The notes beneath the pieces are model-generated. The model did not search any database. It saw only the letters and a list, made by a program, of their open reading frames with translations, and was not told the origin of the DNA. A program made the position numbers and the translations under genes. From an uncultured Prevotella sp. (GTDB taxonomy: Bacteria; Bacteroidota; Bacteroidia; Bacteroidales; Bacteroidaceae), in assembly GCA_905236755.1 (NCBI GenBank), contig CAJOCR010000013.1, positions 1-64,000 of the forward strand: a DNA stretch of 64,000 nucleotides, written 5' to 3'. This document shows positions 1-10,019 of the stretch, piece by piece. How positions within the stretch are numbered: the first letter of the stretch is position 1; each line of letters opens with the position of its first letter.

Positions 1-440
1 GTTAAATGCTTGCATTTATAAAAGAGTGTATATCAAGTACATCATAAGACTCACCAGAGTCTTTGCTCTCTATTTTCCTTAAATAAATATTCACTTGAGT
101 TTATAACTATCAAAAAGCAAAATTTTCACTTTCTGGGCAGGCAAGAAATTTTCTCTGGGCAGAAACTTCAAATATCCCTTTTTGAAAAATATTATGTATT
201 TCTGTAAATTCGTCAAGTGTCAAGCGTCAAGTCTTTCCTTCGCTACTGTCTCGTTTCTCTTTCATATATGACTCGCTCAAGAGCGAATGAGATACGATAA
301 AAGACGAGGTAAAGACGAGAGAAAAGCGAATGAGATACGATATATTCGACTTACCGTCAATTTAGGACTATTTACGAGATCAAAAAAGCTACTGACGGCG
401 CACAGGCTCAGTACTCTTAGGGTACTGGCAGCCTCTAAGT

Positions 441-545
441 AGCCCCCTTGGGGCTGCTAAGGGGCTGCTAAGGGGCTGGTTAGGGGCTACTTAGGGGCTG
501 CTAAAGGGCTACTTGTAGGCTGCCTGTAGGCTACTTTAGGCTACA
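441..545. repeat. iterated GGGGCTRCTWA low-complexity repeat
   Basis: About nine imperfect 10-11 base units of the type GGGGCTGCTAA / GGGGCTACTT / TAGGCTACTT run head to tail. No function is apparent. Confidence 0.7.
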
Positions 546-588
546 TTCCACCCTGCGTAGCGTGACTTTAATAATTCAGAAGGAAGTT

Positions 589-747
589 AAGGATGATGAT
601 GGCTTTTGAAAGCTTGCTTTCTGAAAGCCAAACATCAAACTTGACACAGGCTCAGAATGAGCTATCAGCCTTCACTCTCATTTTCTTCATAATTTTATTC
701 GTTAATATGCGCTATGCTCCTTTATCATTTAGCGAAGCGCATAAATT
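589..747 (+). repeat. dispersed repeat R1, copy 1
   Basis: Starts with AAGGATGATGATGGCTTT and ends with AGCGAAGCGCATAAAT. Similar copies lie at 2105-2232 and 2627-2799. It contains the inverted repeat GAAAGCTTGCTTTC. Confidence 0.75.
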
Positions 748-962
748 TATCCGTATAAGATTATCTTTTTTGGATAATTTTCTTGCTTTTCTCAAAAAAG
801 TCCTTTATATTTGCATTTGAATTTAAACTATGTATTCAAGTAAATCAGCTTTGCTTGCTTAGTAGATAAATGGAGTTAGATGAAGTTAGAAGAAGATAAA
901 AGACATCAGTTTTATGGTCTTAAACCACTTAAACTCCTTGAACTCTTTAAACTTTTAAAATT

Positions 963-2078
963 ATGTTGATAAATCCTTTCCTTACATATGGTTATGAGTC
1001 GGCAGAATATTTTTGTGACCGAAAAAATGAGACGAGTCAGTTATTAACTCTTCTAACTAATGGTAATCATGTCGCATTGATATCCCCTCGTCGTATGGGC
1101 AAAACTGGACTTTTACATCATTGTTTTGCACAATCACAGATCAAGAAAAATTACTATACATTCCTAATAGATATCTATGCAACAAAGAATCTGCAAGATA
1201 TGGTTTATCGCATGGGTAGAGATATTGTAATGCGATTAAAACCACAGGGGCAAAAAGCTTTGGATAAATTTCTGCAATTTGTCACTTCTTTGCGTACTGG
1301 TATTTCTTTTGATGGTCAAGGCAATGCCAGCTGGAATCTACAACTTGGTGACATATCCTCACCTTCATTCACTTTAGAAGAAATATTTAATTATTTAAAT
1401 GCTGCTGATAAGCCTTGTATAGTAGCTATAGATGAGTTTCAGTCAATAATCGACTATCCTGAGCAGAACATAGAAGCCCTTATGCGCACTTATGTTCAGC
1501 AATGTCGAAATGCCGTCTTTGTGTTTTCAGGTTCACAGAAAACAATGATGAGCGAAATGTTCTCGTCTCCAGCCAGACCCTTTTATCAGAGTGTATCAAT
1601 GATGTTCCTGAAACCAGTTCCTGTAGCTGAATATGAGCAGTTTGCAGAAAAACACTTTGCTAATTCAAATAAACATCTGTCAGATGGAGTAGTGCAAGCC
1701 ATCTACTCTCGTTTTGATGGAGTTACATGGTATCTGCAGAAAGTTCTAAATCAGTTATATGCAGCATATGATGATGTAACATTATCAGACGTTGATGATG
1801 CCATTAAACTGATTATCTTTCAAAATGAAGAAGCCTATAAAGATACGCTTTTCCAACTTACAGCTCGTCAACGTGATCTTCTTGTTGCTATAGGTGAGGA
1901 CGCCAAAGCAGAGAAAATTACAGGAACCACTTTCATAAAATCACACCATCTTCTTTCAGCAAGTAGTGTGCAGAAAGCTTGTCTGCAGCTATTATCTAAG
2001 CAGCTCATCACCCATCAGCAGGGTATATATGAAATCTATGACAAGTTTTTCAGCGAGTGGCTCAGAAATAATAACTAA
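963..2078 (+). CDS. AAA family ATPase (ATPase_2 type)
   Basis: A 371-residue P-loop ATPase of the archaeal-type ATPase_2 family, which is common in Bacteroidetes genomes and has no settled function. The P-loop is SPRRMGKTG near residue 41. The Walker B-like segment CIVAIDEFQ is near residue 155, and FVFSGSQ near residue 187 fits sensor 1. The C-terminal third resembles a winged-helix domain (ARQRDLLVAIGEDAK onward). There is no signal peptide, so it is probably cytoplasmic. It stands alone, bracketed by copies 1 and 2 of the dispersed repeat R1, and has no operon partner. The family is a confident call; the role is unknown. Confidence 0.8.
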   Translation: MLINPFLTYGYESAEYFCDRKNETSQLLTLLTNGNHVALISPRRMGKTGLLHHCFAQSQIKKNYYTFLIDIYATKNLQDMVYRMGRDIVMRLKPQGQKALDKFLQFVTSLRTGISFDGQGNASWNLQLGDISSPSFTLEEIFNYLNAADKPCIVAIDEFQSIIDYPEQNIEALMRTYVQQCRNAVFVFSGSQKTMMSEMFSSPARPFYQSVSMMFLKPVPVAEYEQFAEKHFANSNKHLSDGVVQAIYSRFDGVTWYLQKVLNQLYAAYDDVTLSDVDDAIKLIIFQNEEAYKDTLFQLTARQRDLLVAIGEDAKAEKITGTTFIKSHHLLSASSVQKACLQLLSKQLITHQQGIYEIYDKFFSEWLRNNN

Positions 2079-2104
2079 CTGAACTAAATCAGTTCAGAAG
2101 ATAG

Positions 2105-2232
2105 AGGATGTTAAGATTGATGTTGGCTTTGGAAAGCTTGCTTTCTTAAAGCCAAACATCAAACTTGACACAGGCTCAGAATGAGCCACCTGTATTCAAT
2201 CCCATTTTCTTCATAATTTTATTCGTTAATAC
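2105..2232 (+). repeat. dispersed repeat R1, copy 2
   Basis: Shares AAAGCTTGCTTTC, CAAACTTGACACAGGCTCAG and TTCTTCATAATTTTATTCG with copies 1 and 3, and diverges at its ends. Confidence 0.7.
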
Positions 2233-2626
2233 CCGCTTCGCACCTTCAATACTGCTTACATAGCAGCAAGTATGGATTTAAGAAAATGATTAAGTATGTA
2301 AGGCTTCTTCAAAGCCTTCCGCTTATATTTGTCTAAAAGCTTATGTAAGCAAGCTTTCAATGGCTTTTAGTCAAATCTAAGCTCCCTCACAAGTTCGGGT
2401 TTCATACTTAATCTTAGAAAATAATGTGCTGATGCGCCATTGCGCAATAAGCGCAAAGGATATCAACCGATAATAAGCCTCTCCCGACCTCTCCAAAAGG
2501 CGAGGAGTTAAAAACAGTAAATAAGTTGTCTAAAACGCAAGCTGTTGGTTAGCCCCTTCTCATTGGAGGGGGATGGGGGAGGCTTCCTTATTTTCCAGGA
2601 GAGTGAATGCTGGTGTCCTCTGAAAG

Positions 2627-2799
2627 AGGATGTTAAGGATGATGATGGCTTTGGAAAGCTTGCTTTCTGAAAGCCAACCATCAAACTTGACACAGGCTCA
2701 GAATGAGCTATCAGCCTTCACTCTCATTTTCTTCATAATTTTATTCGTTAATATGCGCTATGCTCCTTTATCCTTTATCATTTAGCGAAGCGCATAAAT
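2627..2799 (+). repeat. dispersed repeat R1, copy 3
   Basis: Nearly identical to copy 1 over about 160 bases, including the end AGCGAAGCGCATAAAT. Confidence 0.75.
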
Positions 2800-2946
2800 T
2801 CTCTAATTATTCAAACATAGTTTTCATCAACTCGTCTCCAATTCTTGATGGATAAGACAGCAGTTTGTTTTTATAAAAAAAATCAAGAACATATAGAATT
2901 ATAGAATTTTTTGTTTATTTTTGCGATAATATTAAATCAATACCAT

Positions 2947-3351
2947 ATGTCACTTATATATCAACAAGAAAGCAATCAGATTTTAGGACTCGCTATGCAA
3001 CTGCATAGAGAATTAGGTTGTGGATTTAAAGAAAAAGTATATCAAGATGCTTTTGAAGTTTTATTAAAAGAGAACAATATTCCTTATGAAAGAGAAAAAC
3101 ATATAAATCTTGTTTTTCATGGTGTAAAATTAGAACATGATTTTTACTATGATTTTTTAATTGATAACAAGATAGGAGTAGAGTTAAAGGCTGTTTCTGA
3201 GCTCTTTGGTGAGTTTGAAGCCCAAATCATTAATTATCTTCATGTAAGCAATCACCAGTTGGGACTTCTTTTGAATTTTGGGAGCACAAGTCTTGAATAC
3301 AAATGGTATCCAAATATTTGGCATCACAGAGAAGCCGTAGAAATAGGGTAG
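2947..3351 (+). CDS. GxxExxY protein
   Basis: A 134-residue protein of the GxxExxY family (PF13366). The family signature is GCGFKEKVYQDAF near residue 26. A PD-(D/E)XK-like core follows (YYDFLIDNKIGVELKAV), with acidic residue, E and K in the expected order. Family members are small nuclease-fold proteins of unknown function in Bacteroidetes and Deltaproteobacteria. I chose the ATG at 2947 because it matches the usual family start MSLIY; an upstream ATG at 2911 would add 12 unlikely residues. It has no operon partner and is followed by a direct repeat. Confidence 0.8.
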   Translation: MSLIYQQESNQILGLAMQLHRELGCGFKEKVYQDAFEVLLKENNIPYEREKHINLVFHGVKLEHDFYYDFLIDNKIGVELKAVSELFGEFEAQIINYLHVSNHQLGLLLNFGSTSLEYKWYPNIWHHREAVEIG

Positions 3352-4000
3352 AAACTATCAAAAATCTATGCTCAAGAACATATAGAATTATTTTTTATAT
3401 ATCAATGTCGTTAGCCCACAAATCTCGAATCATCTCCAATTCTCTAATTCTCCAATTCTTGATAGTAAAATATCATCTTGTCTGCAATTCTTGATAAATA
3501 AGTATCAACATCAAGAACATATAGAATTATAGAATTATTTTTTATATATCAATGTCGTTAGCCCATAAATCTCGAATCATCTCCAATTCTCTAATTCTCC
3601 AATTCTTGATAGCAAAATATCATCTTGTCTGCAATTCTTGATAAATAAAATCAATTCGTCTTGATAAAACTTGCTGAAATCATTCAGTTTTCCGTTTCAC
3701 GCTTGCAACTCGTTTTCCATTTTCTTGATCCCTTTGTTCTTCGTGCTTTTCGATTATATTTACATCTGTGTTTTTATCAAATTAATAATTCTTTGAATCA
3801 AAGTAATAAAAAATATTGCTTATATTATAATGTTATAACAGTTATTTGTAATTACATTTGCAGCAGAATACTTCGCTAAACGTATTTACTTCCGAGCATT
3901 AAGCAGACTTCACACCATGAACTGCATCTATATAAATAATGTAAAGGAAACAGTAGAGTAGACAGATTTTTATTATTAATTATTATAGTTAAATTATTCG
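3352..4000. other. non-coding region with tandem repeat
   Basis: Holds the direct repeat at 3371-3499 and 3508-3646, then AT-rich sequence up to the first fimbrial gene. The promoter of the fimbrial cluster probably lies at about 3900-4000, but I cannot fix its elements. Confidence 0.5.
3371..3646. repeat. direct repeat, about 135 bp x 2
   Basis: Two nearly identical units (3371-3499 and 3508-3646), each running from CAAGAACATATAGAATTA to GCAATTCTTGATAAATAA. The head of the unit also appears at 2883-2915, ahead of the GxxExxY gene. Confidence 0.85.
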
Positions 4001-5401
4001 ATGAAAAAATTAAAGTTTTTAACGCTTGCAGCAATTGCTGCGGCAACGGCAATGGTTAGTAGCTGTTCCGACAATGATGTCTTGGAAGGAGTGAAAGACA
4101 CGGGAATACCTTTTTCCGTTACGGCCTCTACCAATTCTGGTGGTAGTCGTGGTAGTGACATAACCACTTTAAGCAATTTCCAGCTTTGGGGCTTTGGTAC
4201 AGATCAAACAAGTCATTTTGATGGTAACAATTTCACACCAAAGGCAGGAAGTAGCACAGTGTTTGAGTCAAGTATTACACCTAATTGGCCTAATACCAAT
4301 AATTGCTTGTTCTATGGAATAAGTAATAACACTTCAACTATGGCTTATGGTGTAACAGCTGGTTCTCCTGGTATTAATACCACAAAGGCAGGTATTCGTA
4401 ATGGTTCATTCGATTATACCATTCCTACAAATGTAGCAGACCAGGAAGATTTGCTTGTTGCTGCTGCTCAAGGAAATTCTGCGAATGGAGTTAATATGCA
4501 TTTTGATCATGCTTTAACTGCTGCTAAGTTGCATATAACAATGAATCCTAGTTTAAATACAACATATTATGCATCTACTAATGGACATTATATGTTTGTT
4601 ATGAAAATTCAGAAAATAATTATTCATAATGTAATAATTTCAGGTACATATACATTTGGAAATGGTAGTGCTGTTGGTGCGAGTGCCAGTACCATTGCTG
4701 AAAATGGAGGATGGAATCCTGATAATGAAGTCTTGGGTAATTATGAACTGGATTTTTCCGCAAATCCTATTTTTTATCAGATTAAATATAATGAAACTTT
4801 AGATGCACCAATTAATGTTGATGGTAATAATAGTAACATCTATTTTATTCCTCAAACAATTAGTTCTTTTTATATAAAAGCGAGTGATAATGATCCTGCT
4901 ACTAAAAATAATTATCTTGTACCTTCTTCAGCAACAGGTACAAAAGAAAGTTATGTTGAAATTAAGGCCATTGCCGCAGCATATTCTTATGATAAATTGG
5001 TTACAGAGTTAAATGCATTAATGGCTGATACTGAATTGTTTGCAATATATAAAGAGAGTTTTTCCAACCCTGATATTGTTCTAGTAAAGGATAGTGAAGG
5101 TAATTTTTATGATGATGAAGAAAAGCAACATATGATTGTTGATAAGGATGGGTGTGTGAAAGATTTTAGTTCTGAAATTCTAGCTGTTGTAGAGAATCAG
5201 CCAACTTTAGAGGCAAGTGCTAATGAAATAAGTGCATATAGTTCTATTTTGGATGAAAATGAATATACTACTTTGTATAAACCATTTAAAGCAACATTAG
5301 CTATTAATGGAAATAGACTTTTGAAAGTAGAATTTGTTAATTCTGCAAGAATAAAGGACGGATCAGGTGCTTATGGTATTGCAATGACATTCGACTTTTA
5401 A
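4001..5401 (+). CDS. fimbrillin-like lipoprotein 1 (Mfa_like)
   Basis: A 466-residue secreted lipoprotein with signal peptide and lipobox VSSC (Cys22), followed by GGSRGSD near residue 48. An Arg near the mature N-terminus is typical of type V pilus subunits, which are processed by an Arg-specific protease. The segments LSNFQLWGFG and DYTIPTNVADQEDLLVA are shared with the next genes and are typical of the Mfa_like_1 fimbrillin family. It is the first of a co-directional cluster, with only 17 bases to the next gene. It could be a minor or tip subunit; its order in the pilus cannot be read from sequence. Confidence 0.8.
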   Translation: MKKLKFLTLAAIAAATAMVSSCSDNDVLEGVKDTGIPFSVTASTNSGGSRGSDITTLSNFQLWGFGTDQTSHFDGNNFTPKAGSSTVFESSITPNWPNTNNCLFYGISNNTSTMAYGVTAGSPGINTTKAGIRNGSFDYTIPTNVADQEDLLVAAAQGNSANGVNMHFDHALTAAKLHITMNPSLNTTYYASTNGHYMFVMKIQKIIIHNVIISGTYTFGNGSAVGASASTIAENGGWNPDNEVLGNYELDFSANPIFYQIKYNETLDAPINVDGNNSNIYFIPQTISSFYIKASDNDPATKNNYLVPSSATGTKESYVEIKAIAAAYSYDKLVTELNALMADTELFAIYKESFSNPDIVLVKDSEGNFYDDEEKQHMIVDKDGCVKDFSSEILAVVENQPTLEASANEISAYSSILDENEYTTLYKPFKATLAINGNRLLKVEFVNSARIKDGSGAYGIAMTFDF

Positions 5402-5418
5402 ATAATATATTTTAGAGT

Positions 5419-6561
5419 ATGAATAGGTATATAAAAATACATAGTGTCTTGTTAATCATTGTAACACTTACAATCATTAGCTGTATAGATAATGAAAAAG
5501 TAGGTGTGAATGAAGAATATCCAATAGAGGTAGAAGCTTATATTGATAGCAAATATACTAATAATCATGCATCAAGAGCAGTAAAGCTAACTGCGGCTAC
5601 TTTGAATTCTTTTGGAGTTTTTTCGTTCTTCAATGGTTTGCCACGTGTTCGTAATGCGACATTTACCAGGTCTGGTGCAAGTTGGGTTGGTGATAAGGTT
5701 ATGACTTGGGCAACAGGATCTATGGATTTTTATGCGATTGGTCCTTCTTATGGTATTACAGCAACTTCTGCTAATGCAACAATGATAGCAAAACCTAAGT
5801 ATTTTACATATGAAGTTCCTACTAATGTTGCCAAACAAACCGATGTTATGTTTGCAAACACAATAGGATTAAGTCGTGCAGATAATAATGGTAAGATTAG
5901 TTTTAATTTTTTACCTGCCATGCACTATATTAATTTTACAGGTAAGAACTCTATCGGTACAGACTATAAAGTTGTAATAAGTTCTATTATTGTTCATAAT
6001 ATTGTTAGCAACGGTAAATTTGAATATAGTAGTACGACGTCAAATACGGGAGATTGGGTTATGATGGCGGATAAGAAATATGTTAATGATACTATTGTTT
6101 TTGCAACCCCTATTGAATTAACAAGTTCTGCACGTCAGTTGATGGGAGGAGAATATATGATAATAATTCCTCAAACAACAACAATGTGGAGAACATCAAA
6201 GACAAATCCAAAACCGCTAGCAAATGCTGATGCAGATCATAATTATTATGTAGAAACAAAGGCACAAATCATAAAAATTGATGGTGTTAATCAGACCTAT
6301 TTGTTGGGTAATTATGATAATTCTGACCCTAATCATGCCATGTACGAGTCTGTATATTTTCCAATGATAGCGAAAACTTACAAAAAAGGTATGGGATCAA
6401 CTTTAGCTATTAATTTTAATGGTGGATATAATGACCAAGGTCTTCCTTATTTGGAAAATACAGATCGTGGAGAAGGTGTTGAGGTTGAAGTATCAGAATG
6501 GATGGATTTTGACTTTGAAATAGAAGAATGGATACCTATTTATGAAGATTTGATATTCTAA
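5419..6561 (+). CDS. fimbrillin-like lipoprotein 2
   Basis: A 380-residue lipoprotein with lipobox IISC (Cys22) and the ASRAVKLTAATLNSFGVF segment typical of fimbrillin family proteins. YEVPTNVAKQTDVMFAN corresponds to the YTIPTNVADQ motif of its neighbours. It is probably surface-exposed or assembled into a type V pilus. The C-terminus is acidic (EWMDFDFEIEEW), unlike the other members. It lies 17 bases after the previous gene and is likely cotranscribed. Confidence 0.8.
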   Translation: MNRYIKIHSVLLIIVTLTIISCIDNEKVGVNEEYPIEVEAYIDSKYTNNHASRAVKLTAATLNSFGVFSFFNGLPRVRNATFTRSGASWVGDKVMTWATGSMDFYAIGPSYGITATSANATMIAKPKYFTYEVPTNVAKQTDVMFANTIGLSRADNNGKISFNFLPAMHYINFTGKNSIGTDYKVVISSIIVHNIVSNGKFEYSSTTSNTGDWVMMADKKYVNDTIVFATPIELTSSARQLMGGEYMIIIPQTTTMWRTSKTNPKPLANADADHNYYVETKAQIIKIDGVNQTYLLGNYDNSDPNHAMYESVYFPMIAKTYKKGMGSTLAINFNGGYNDQGLPYLENTDRGEGVEVEVSEWMDFDFEIEEWIPIYEDLIF

Positions 6562-6588
6562 TAACTAAAATTTAATGGAAAAATAATT

Positions 6589-6771
6589 ATGGAAAAGAAA
6601 CTATATATCTCACCAATGGTGACAGTATTAAAACTCTCTACAGAAGTTGGTTTCCTCGCTGGCTCAGGAACGGAGCCTGGAGCAAATATTAATCCTCGCG
6701 AAGGTGAAGGTAATGATCCCATGGCTAAGCCAATGCCTGACTTCTTTGAAGATGTTGAATGGGGTTTCTAA
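6589..6771 (+). CDS. small conserved-type peptide of 60 residues
   Basis: Unrecognised 60-residue product. The N-terminal pattern KKLYISPMVTVLKLSTE followed by a Gly/Pro/acidic tail (NPREGEGNDPM, FFEDVEW) resembles short Bacteroidetes peptides found beside surface-protein genes. It has no lipobox. It sits between two fimbrillin-like genes with gaps of 27 and 16 bases, so it is probably cotranslated with them. The function is unknown. Confidence 0.6.
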   Translation: MEKKLYISPMVTVLKLSTEVGFLAGSGTEPGANINPREGEGNDPMAKPMPDFFEDVEWGF

Positions 6772-6787
6772 AATTAATTAATATAGA

Positions 6788-7789
6788 ATGTTGAAGCATA
6801 CAAATAAATATTACCAATATTTCCTGCTAACCTTAGCGTTAGCAGGAGGTATTATCACTCTTTCGTCTTGCTCTACTAACGAGGAGGAGGCTAATATTCA
6901 TAGTGTTGCTCAACCTATGAGTTTCGAGTTCTCAAACGTGGATAGCAGGGTAGGGAGCGCTTCACGTGCTACAGCTGAAAGTGGAGAATTGATTTCTTCA
7001 ATTGGTATGTCTTGCTATACAGGCTTTTGGGATGCAGGCACATCGCTGCCAAATTTTTTCTATAATGAAGAAATTGTTTATCAAGGTAGTAACAAGTGGC
7101 AAACGACAAGTAGTTATTTGAAGCCTGCAACTGGCACAAAAAGAAGATTCTTTGCATATTATCCTTTTGTTTCGCCAACAGAGGATGTGTTGCATAATCT
7201 AACAATTTCGGCTGCTGATGCAGCAGGTTCACCAACTATTGATTATACAATTCCTACAAATGTGGCTGATCAGCAGGATTTTATGGTGGGTTGGACAAAT
7301 GAAGATGCCTTTGGTGCAGCTTTCGATGTTGTTCACATGAAGATGTATCACATGATGACAGCCGTTAGATTCACTATTGATGAGTCGGTTCCTGCAGGAT
7401 ATATCCGCAAGATAACTATAAGTGATGTTGCAGATGGAGGGCACTTTGTTTATGACGACGAGTTGACTTGGAACAGTGTAAATAGTACCTTGGCATCTTA
7501 CTCGCTTGAAAGAGATATAAGAACAGGTGTGGGAAGCAAGGTTGAGTTGAATGCCGACGAGGTGTTTATGATGATGCCTCAGTATCTGAATGATAAATCG
7601 GCAGTAACAATCACCTACGACAACGGACAGGTGTTCACCCTTTCATCATCGCTTGACGGCAAAGAGTGGGAAAGAGGAAAGTTAGTGACATATAATATAA
7701 AAATAAGTTCACTTTACAAATTATCTCTTGAAACAACAATAGAGCCATGGGTTGATGGCGATACATTCAACTGGACATCAGGTTATTAA
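6788..7789 (+). CDS. fimbrillin-like lipoprotein 3
   Basis: A 333-residue lipoprotein. A longer signal segment ends in LSSC (Cys28), then SASRATAES near residue 58. It carries DYTIPTNVADQQDFMVGWT and the ending LETTIEPWVDGDTFNW, and I assign it to the Mfa_like_1 fimbrillin family. It lies 16 bases after the small peptide gene, in the same cluster. Confidence 0.8.
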   Translation: MLKHTNKYYQYFLLTLALAGGIITLSSCSTNEEEANIHSVAQPMSFEFSNVDSRVGSASRATAESGELISSIGMSCYTGFWDAGTSLPNFFYNEEIVYQGSNKWQTTSSYLKPATGTKRRFFAYYPFVSPTEDVLHNLTISAADAAGSPTIDYTIPTNVADQQDFMVGWTNEDAFGAAFDVVHMKMYHMMTAVRFTIDESVPAGYIRKITISDVADGGHFVYDDELTWNSVNSTLASYSLERDIRTGVGSKVELNADEVFMMMPQYLNDKSAVTITYDNGQVFTLSSSLDGKEWERGKLVTYNIKISSLYKLSLETTIEPWVDGDTFNWTSGY

Positions 7790-7839
7790 GCATTAAACAT
7801 TGATCATGACATTGAGTACGTGAGGAAAAAGAAATTAAG

Positions 7840-8766
7840 ATGAAGATTAAAGCATACATATTGACTTGGGTAATAATCGTTGGTTTGGCATCATGTTCAA
7901 ATGGCGACGTTGAATCTGTTACCAATGCCACAGCAGGAAAGATAAACCTGTCGGCAGGTATTGAGTTAGAGAGTCGCGCAGCATCTAATGTGCTGCAAAC
8001 CAATTTCTCTCCAAACAACCGCATTGGTGTGTATATTAATGAGGTTACATCAGAACCATCTCCATCAGTTGTTTATCCACAGCCAATAGAATATCGCATC
8101 ACAAACACAAGTGGCGAGATGAGTCGCATCACCGGTGGTGATCCTTATTATCCTGTAAATGGGAATACTGTTGAGATATATGCTTTCTTCCCATACGCAG
8201 CGATAACTACCTCTGGAACATACTCTTTGAAGACTACACAGATTTCAAGAGCTGAATATGAGGCTTGCGACTTGATGTCTGCACATATAATAGGTAGAAA
8301 CGAAACTTCTCCTCTTACGTTGACATTCCAACATTTAGCAAGTAAGGTAACTGTTAATCTTACAACAAGTCAAGAAGGTGTAAACCTTAGTTCAAGCAAG
8401 ATAAGACTGGTGAATGTTGTTCGTGAAGCTAATCTTAATACTGCTGAAGGAAAAATTATCTCGGTATCAGGATCTGCAACGGAGCCCGTACTCATCTCGA
8501 ACGATGGTCGAACAGCAAGTAGTGGCATTATTCTTCCACAGAAGATAAATGCTAACACTCGTTTCATAGAGATAGAGCTGCTAACCAAAGAAAAAGTTTA
8601 TGGCATTATGCCAACAACATATACGTTTGAACCTGGAAAATCATACGTCTTTAACATAGATGTAGTGGTGGATAGAGACGCAAGTGAGTTCACACTCAAC
8701 GATATTCAGATTGTTGACTGGGTGGACGAAACTCCACAAGACATTGAAGCTGAACGAACCAATTAG
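7840..8766 (+). CDS. fimbrillin-like lipoprotein 4
   Basis: A 308-residue lipoprotein with lipobox LASC (Cys19) and ESRAASNVL near residue 45. It carries FPYAAITTSGTYSL, LTFQHLASKVTVNL and a final IQIVDWVDE. The FQHLLSK/FxHLxSKV segment recurs in the next gene and is characteristic of fimbrillin family proteins. The start codon lies 50 bases beyond the previous stop. Confidence 0.8.
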   Translation: MKIKAYILTWVIIVGLASCSNGDVESVTNATAGKINLSAGIELESRAASNVLQTNFSPNNRIGVYINEVTSEPSPSVVYPQPIEYRITNTSGEMSRITGGDPYYPVNGNTVEIYAFFPYAAITTSGTYSLKTTQISRAEYEACDLMSAHIIGRNETSPLTLTFQHLASKVTVNLTTSQEGVNLSSSKIRLVNVVREANLNTAEGKIISVSGSATEPVLISNDGRTASSGIILPQKINANTRFIEIELLTKEKVYGIMPTTYTFEPGKSYVFNIDVVVDRDASEFTLNDIQIVDWVDETPQDIEAERTN

Positions 8767-8789
8767 GGAAAAATATAAATCGCATTAGC

Positions 8790-9749
8790 ATGAAGAAATT
8801 TATAACATATGGTTTTCTGAGTCTAATATTATTCGCAACTCAATCATGTAATAATAATGACGAGAATCAGGCTACCGAAAGTAAGCTTGGTGATGTCAGC
8901 ATGGAGTTGACTTATGATATGGGCGGAAGTCGTGCTGCTTCAAATCTTCAGGGCACTGTGTTTGATGCTTCTACAGATGTTGGCGTATTCGTTTTCAGAA
9001 ATGATGGTAAGGCTGGTTATGGTGAGTACAACAAGTCTTGTACCAATGTTGTTGAAGACAATGTAGCAAAACTTATTCCTGAGAATCCTATCTATTTTCC
9101 ATTGACAGAGGAACCTATTGATGTTGTGGTAAGAGCATACGCTCCATTTACTTCAAGTTATGGTCGCTTGGTTACATACGATTTCGACGTACAAGCAAAC
9201 CAGAGCACAACAACAGGTTATCTTAGAAGCGACTTGATGTATGGCCTTCCAACTACGGGCAACCCTGTTCACCATGTTCCAACCCACGATCCTGCACAGA
9301 AAAAGCAGAATGTGAAGCTTACCTTCCACCATCTGCTAAGTAAGATCACTCTGACCTTGCAGCCTGTTGCTCCTCTTACAGCTGAAGCTCTCGTAGGTGC
9401 TCAGGTAACATTGAAACAGGTGGCAACAAAGGTTCCTTTCAACCTCGTAGATGGTTCGCTTGGAACAGCAAGCACTCCAGGTGATGTGCTTATAGGTAAT
9501 GTGGCTGCAGCCACCGACAACACCGTGAGTGGATTGATTCCTCCACAGACAATAGCTGGAGGTACCGATTTCCTCGAGGTTACTCTCGCTGACGGGCAGG
9601 TATATAAATATGCCATCCCAGAGGCGTCCTCTCTAACGCTTAATGGCGGTCGCAACTATCAGTTCAACATGAAGTTCGGTGCAAGTGAGATGAATGTCAC
9701 TATGACCGTTGCCGACTGGGTGGATGTGACAGGGCACTACACATTATAG
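8790..9749 (+). CDS. fimbrillin-like lipoprotein 5
   Basis: A 319-residue lipoprotein with lipobox TQSC (Cys20), GGSRAASNLQGT near residue 46, TFHHLLSKITLTL and the end MTVADWVDVTGHY. It is the closest relative of the previous gene in this window, probably a tandem duplicate that diverged. It closes the first fimbrial gene group; 270 non-coding bases follow. Confidence 0.8.
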   Translation: MKKFITYGFLSLILFATQSCNNNDENQATESKLGDVSMELTYDMGGSRAASNLQGTVFDASTDVGVFVFRNDGKAGYGEYNKSCTNVVEDNVAKLIPENPIYFPLTEEPIDVVVRAYAPFTSSYGRLVTYDFDVQANQSTTTGYLRSDLMYGLPTTGNPVHHVPTHDPAQKKQNVKLTFHHLLSKITLTLQPVAPLTAEALVGAQVTLKQVATKVPFNLVDGSLGTASTPGDVLIGNVAAATDNTVSGLIPPQTIAGGTDFLEVTLADGQVYKYAIPEASSLTLNGGRNYQFNMKFGASEMNVTMTVADWVDVTGHYTL

Positions 9750-10019
9750 CGCTTCGCGCTTAAAAATTCTCTAATTCCTGAAATTCTTGATAAAAACATC
9801 CGGGCAATCCGTGGTGAAGAAGCGCAAGGAATCTTCCTTCGGTTCAACGTTCAACGTAAACGGAGTTAAAGTCAAGGTTAACGTTAAGGTAAAGGTTAAC
9901 CCCTTGAACTCTTGAACTGTTAAACGATTAAAGTTAAGGTTAATGTTAGGAGTTGAACTCTTAAACTTTTAAACAAGATATAAATAAACAACAATTTTAT
10001 AAATTAAAACACGCAGATT

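Larger units (their letters stand above)
1..962. other. non-coding, repeat-rich region
   Basis: No convincing gene. A G-rich iterated stretch lies at 441-545 (GGGGCTGCTAA/GGGGCTACTT variants), the motif GCGAATGAGATACGAT occurs near 284 and 327, and the first copy of a dispersed repeat lies at 589-747. A 75-codon reading frame at 593-820 lies largely in that repeat and is probably not a gene. Confidence 0.6.
2079..2946. other. non-coding region with R1 repeats
   Basis: No supported gene. It holds two copies of repeat R1 (2105-2232 and 2627-2799), and near 2460-2600 a C/G-rich stretch of the GAGGGGGATGGGGGAGGC type that recurs at 12610, 18540 and 55180. A 61-codon reverse frame at 2508-2693 consists of these repeats and is not credible. 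Confidence 0.6.

Noticed and set aside
593..820. 75-codon reading frame near the left end
   Set aside because: It lies largely inside dispersed repeat R1, which recurs in non-coding positions, and shows no protein family features.
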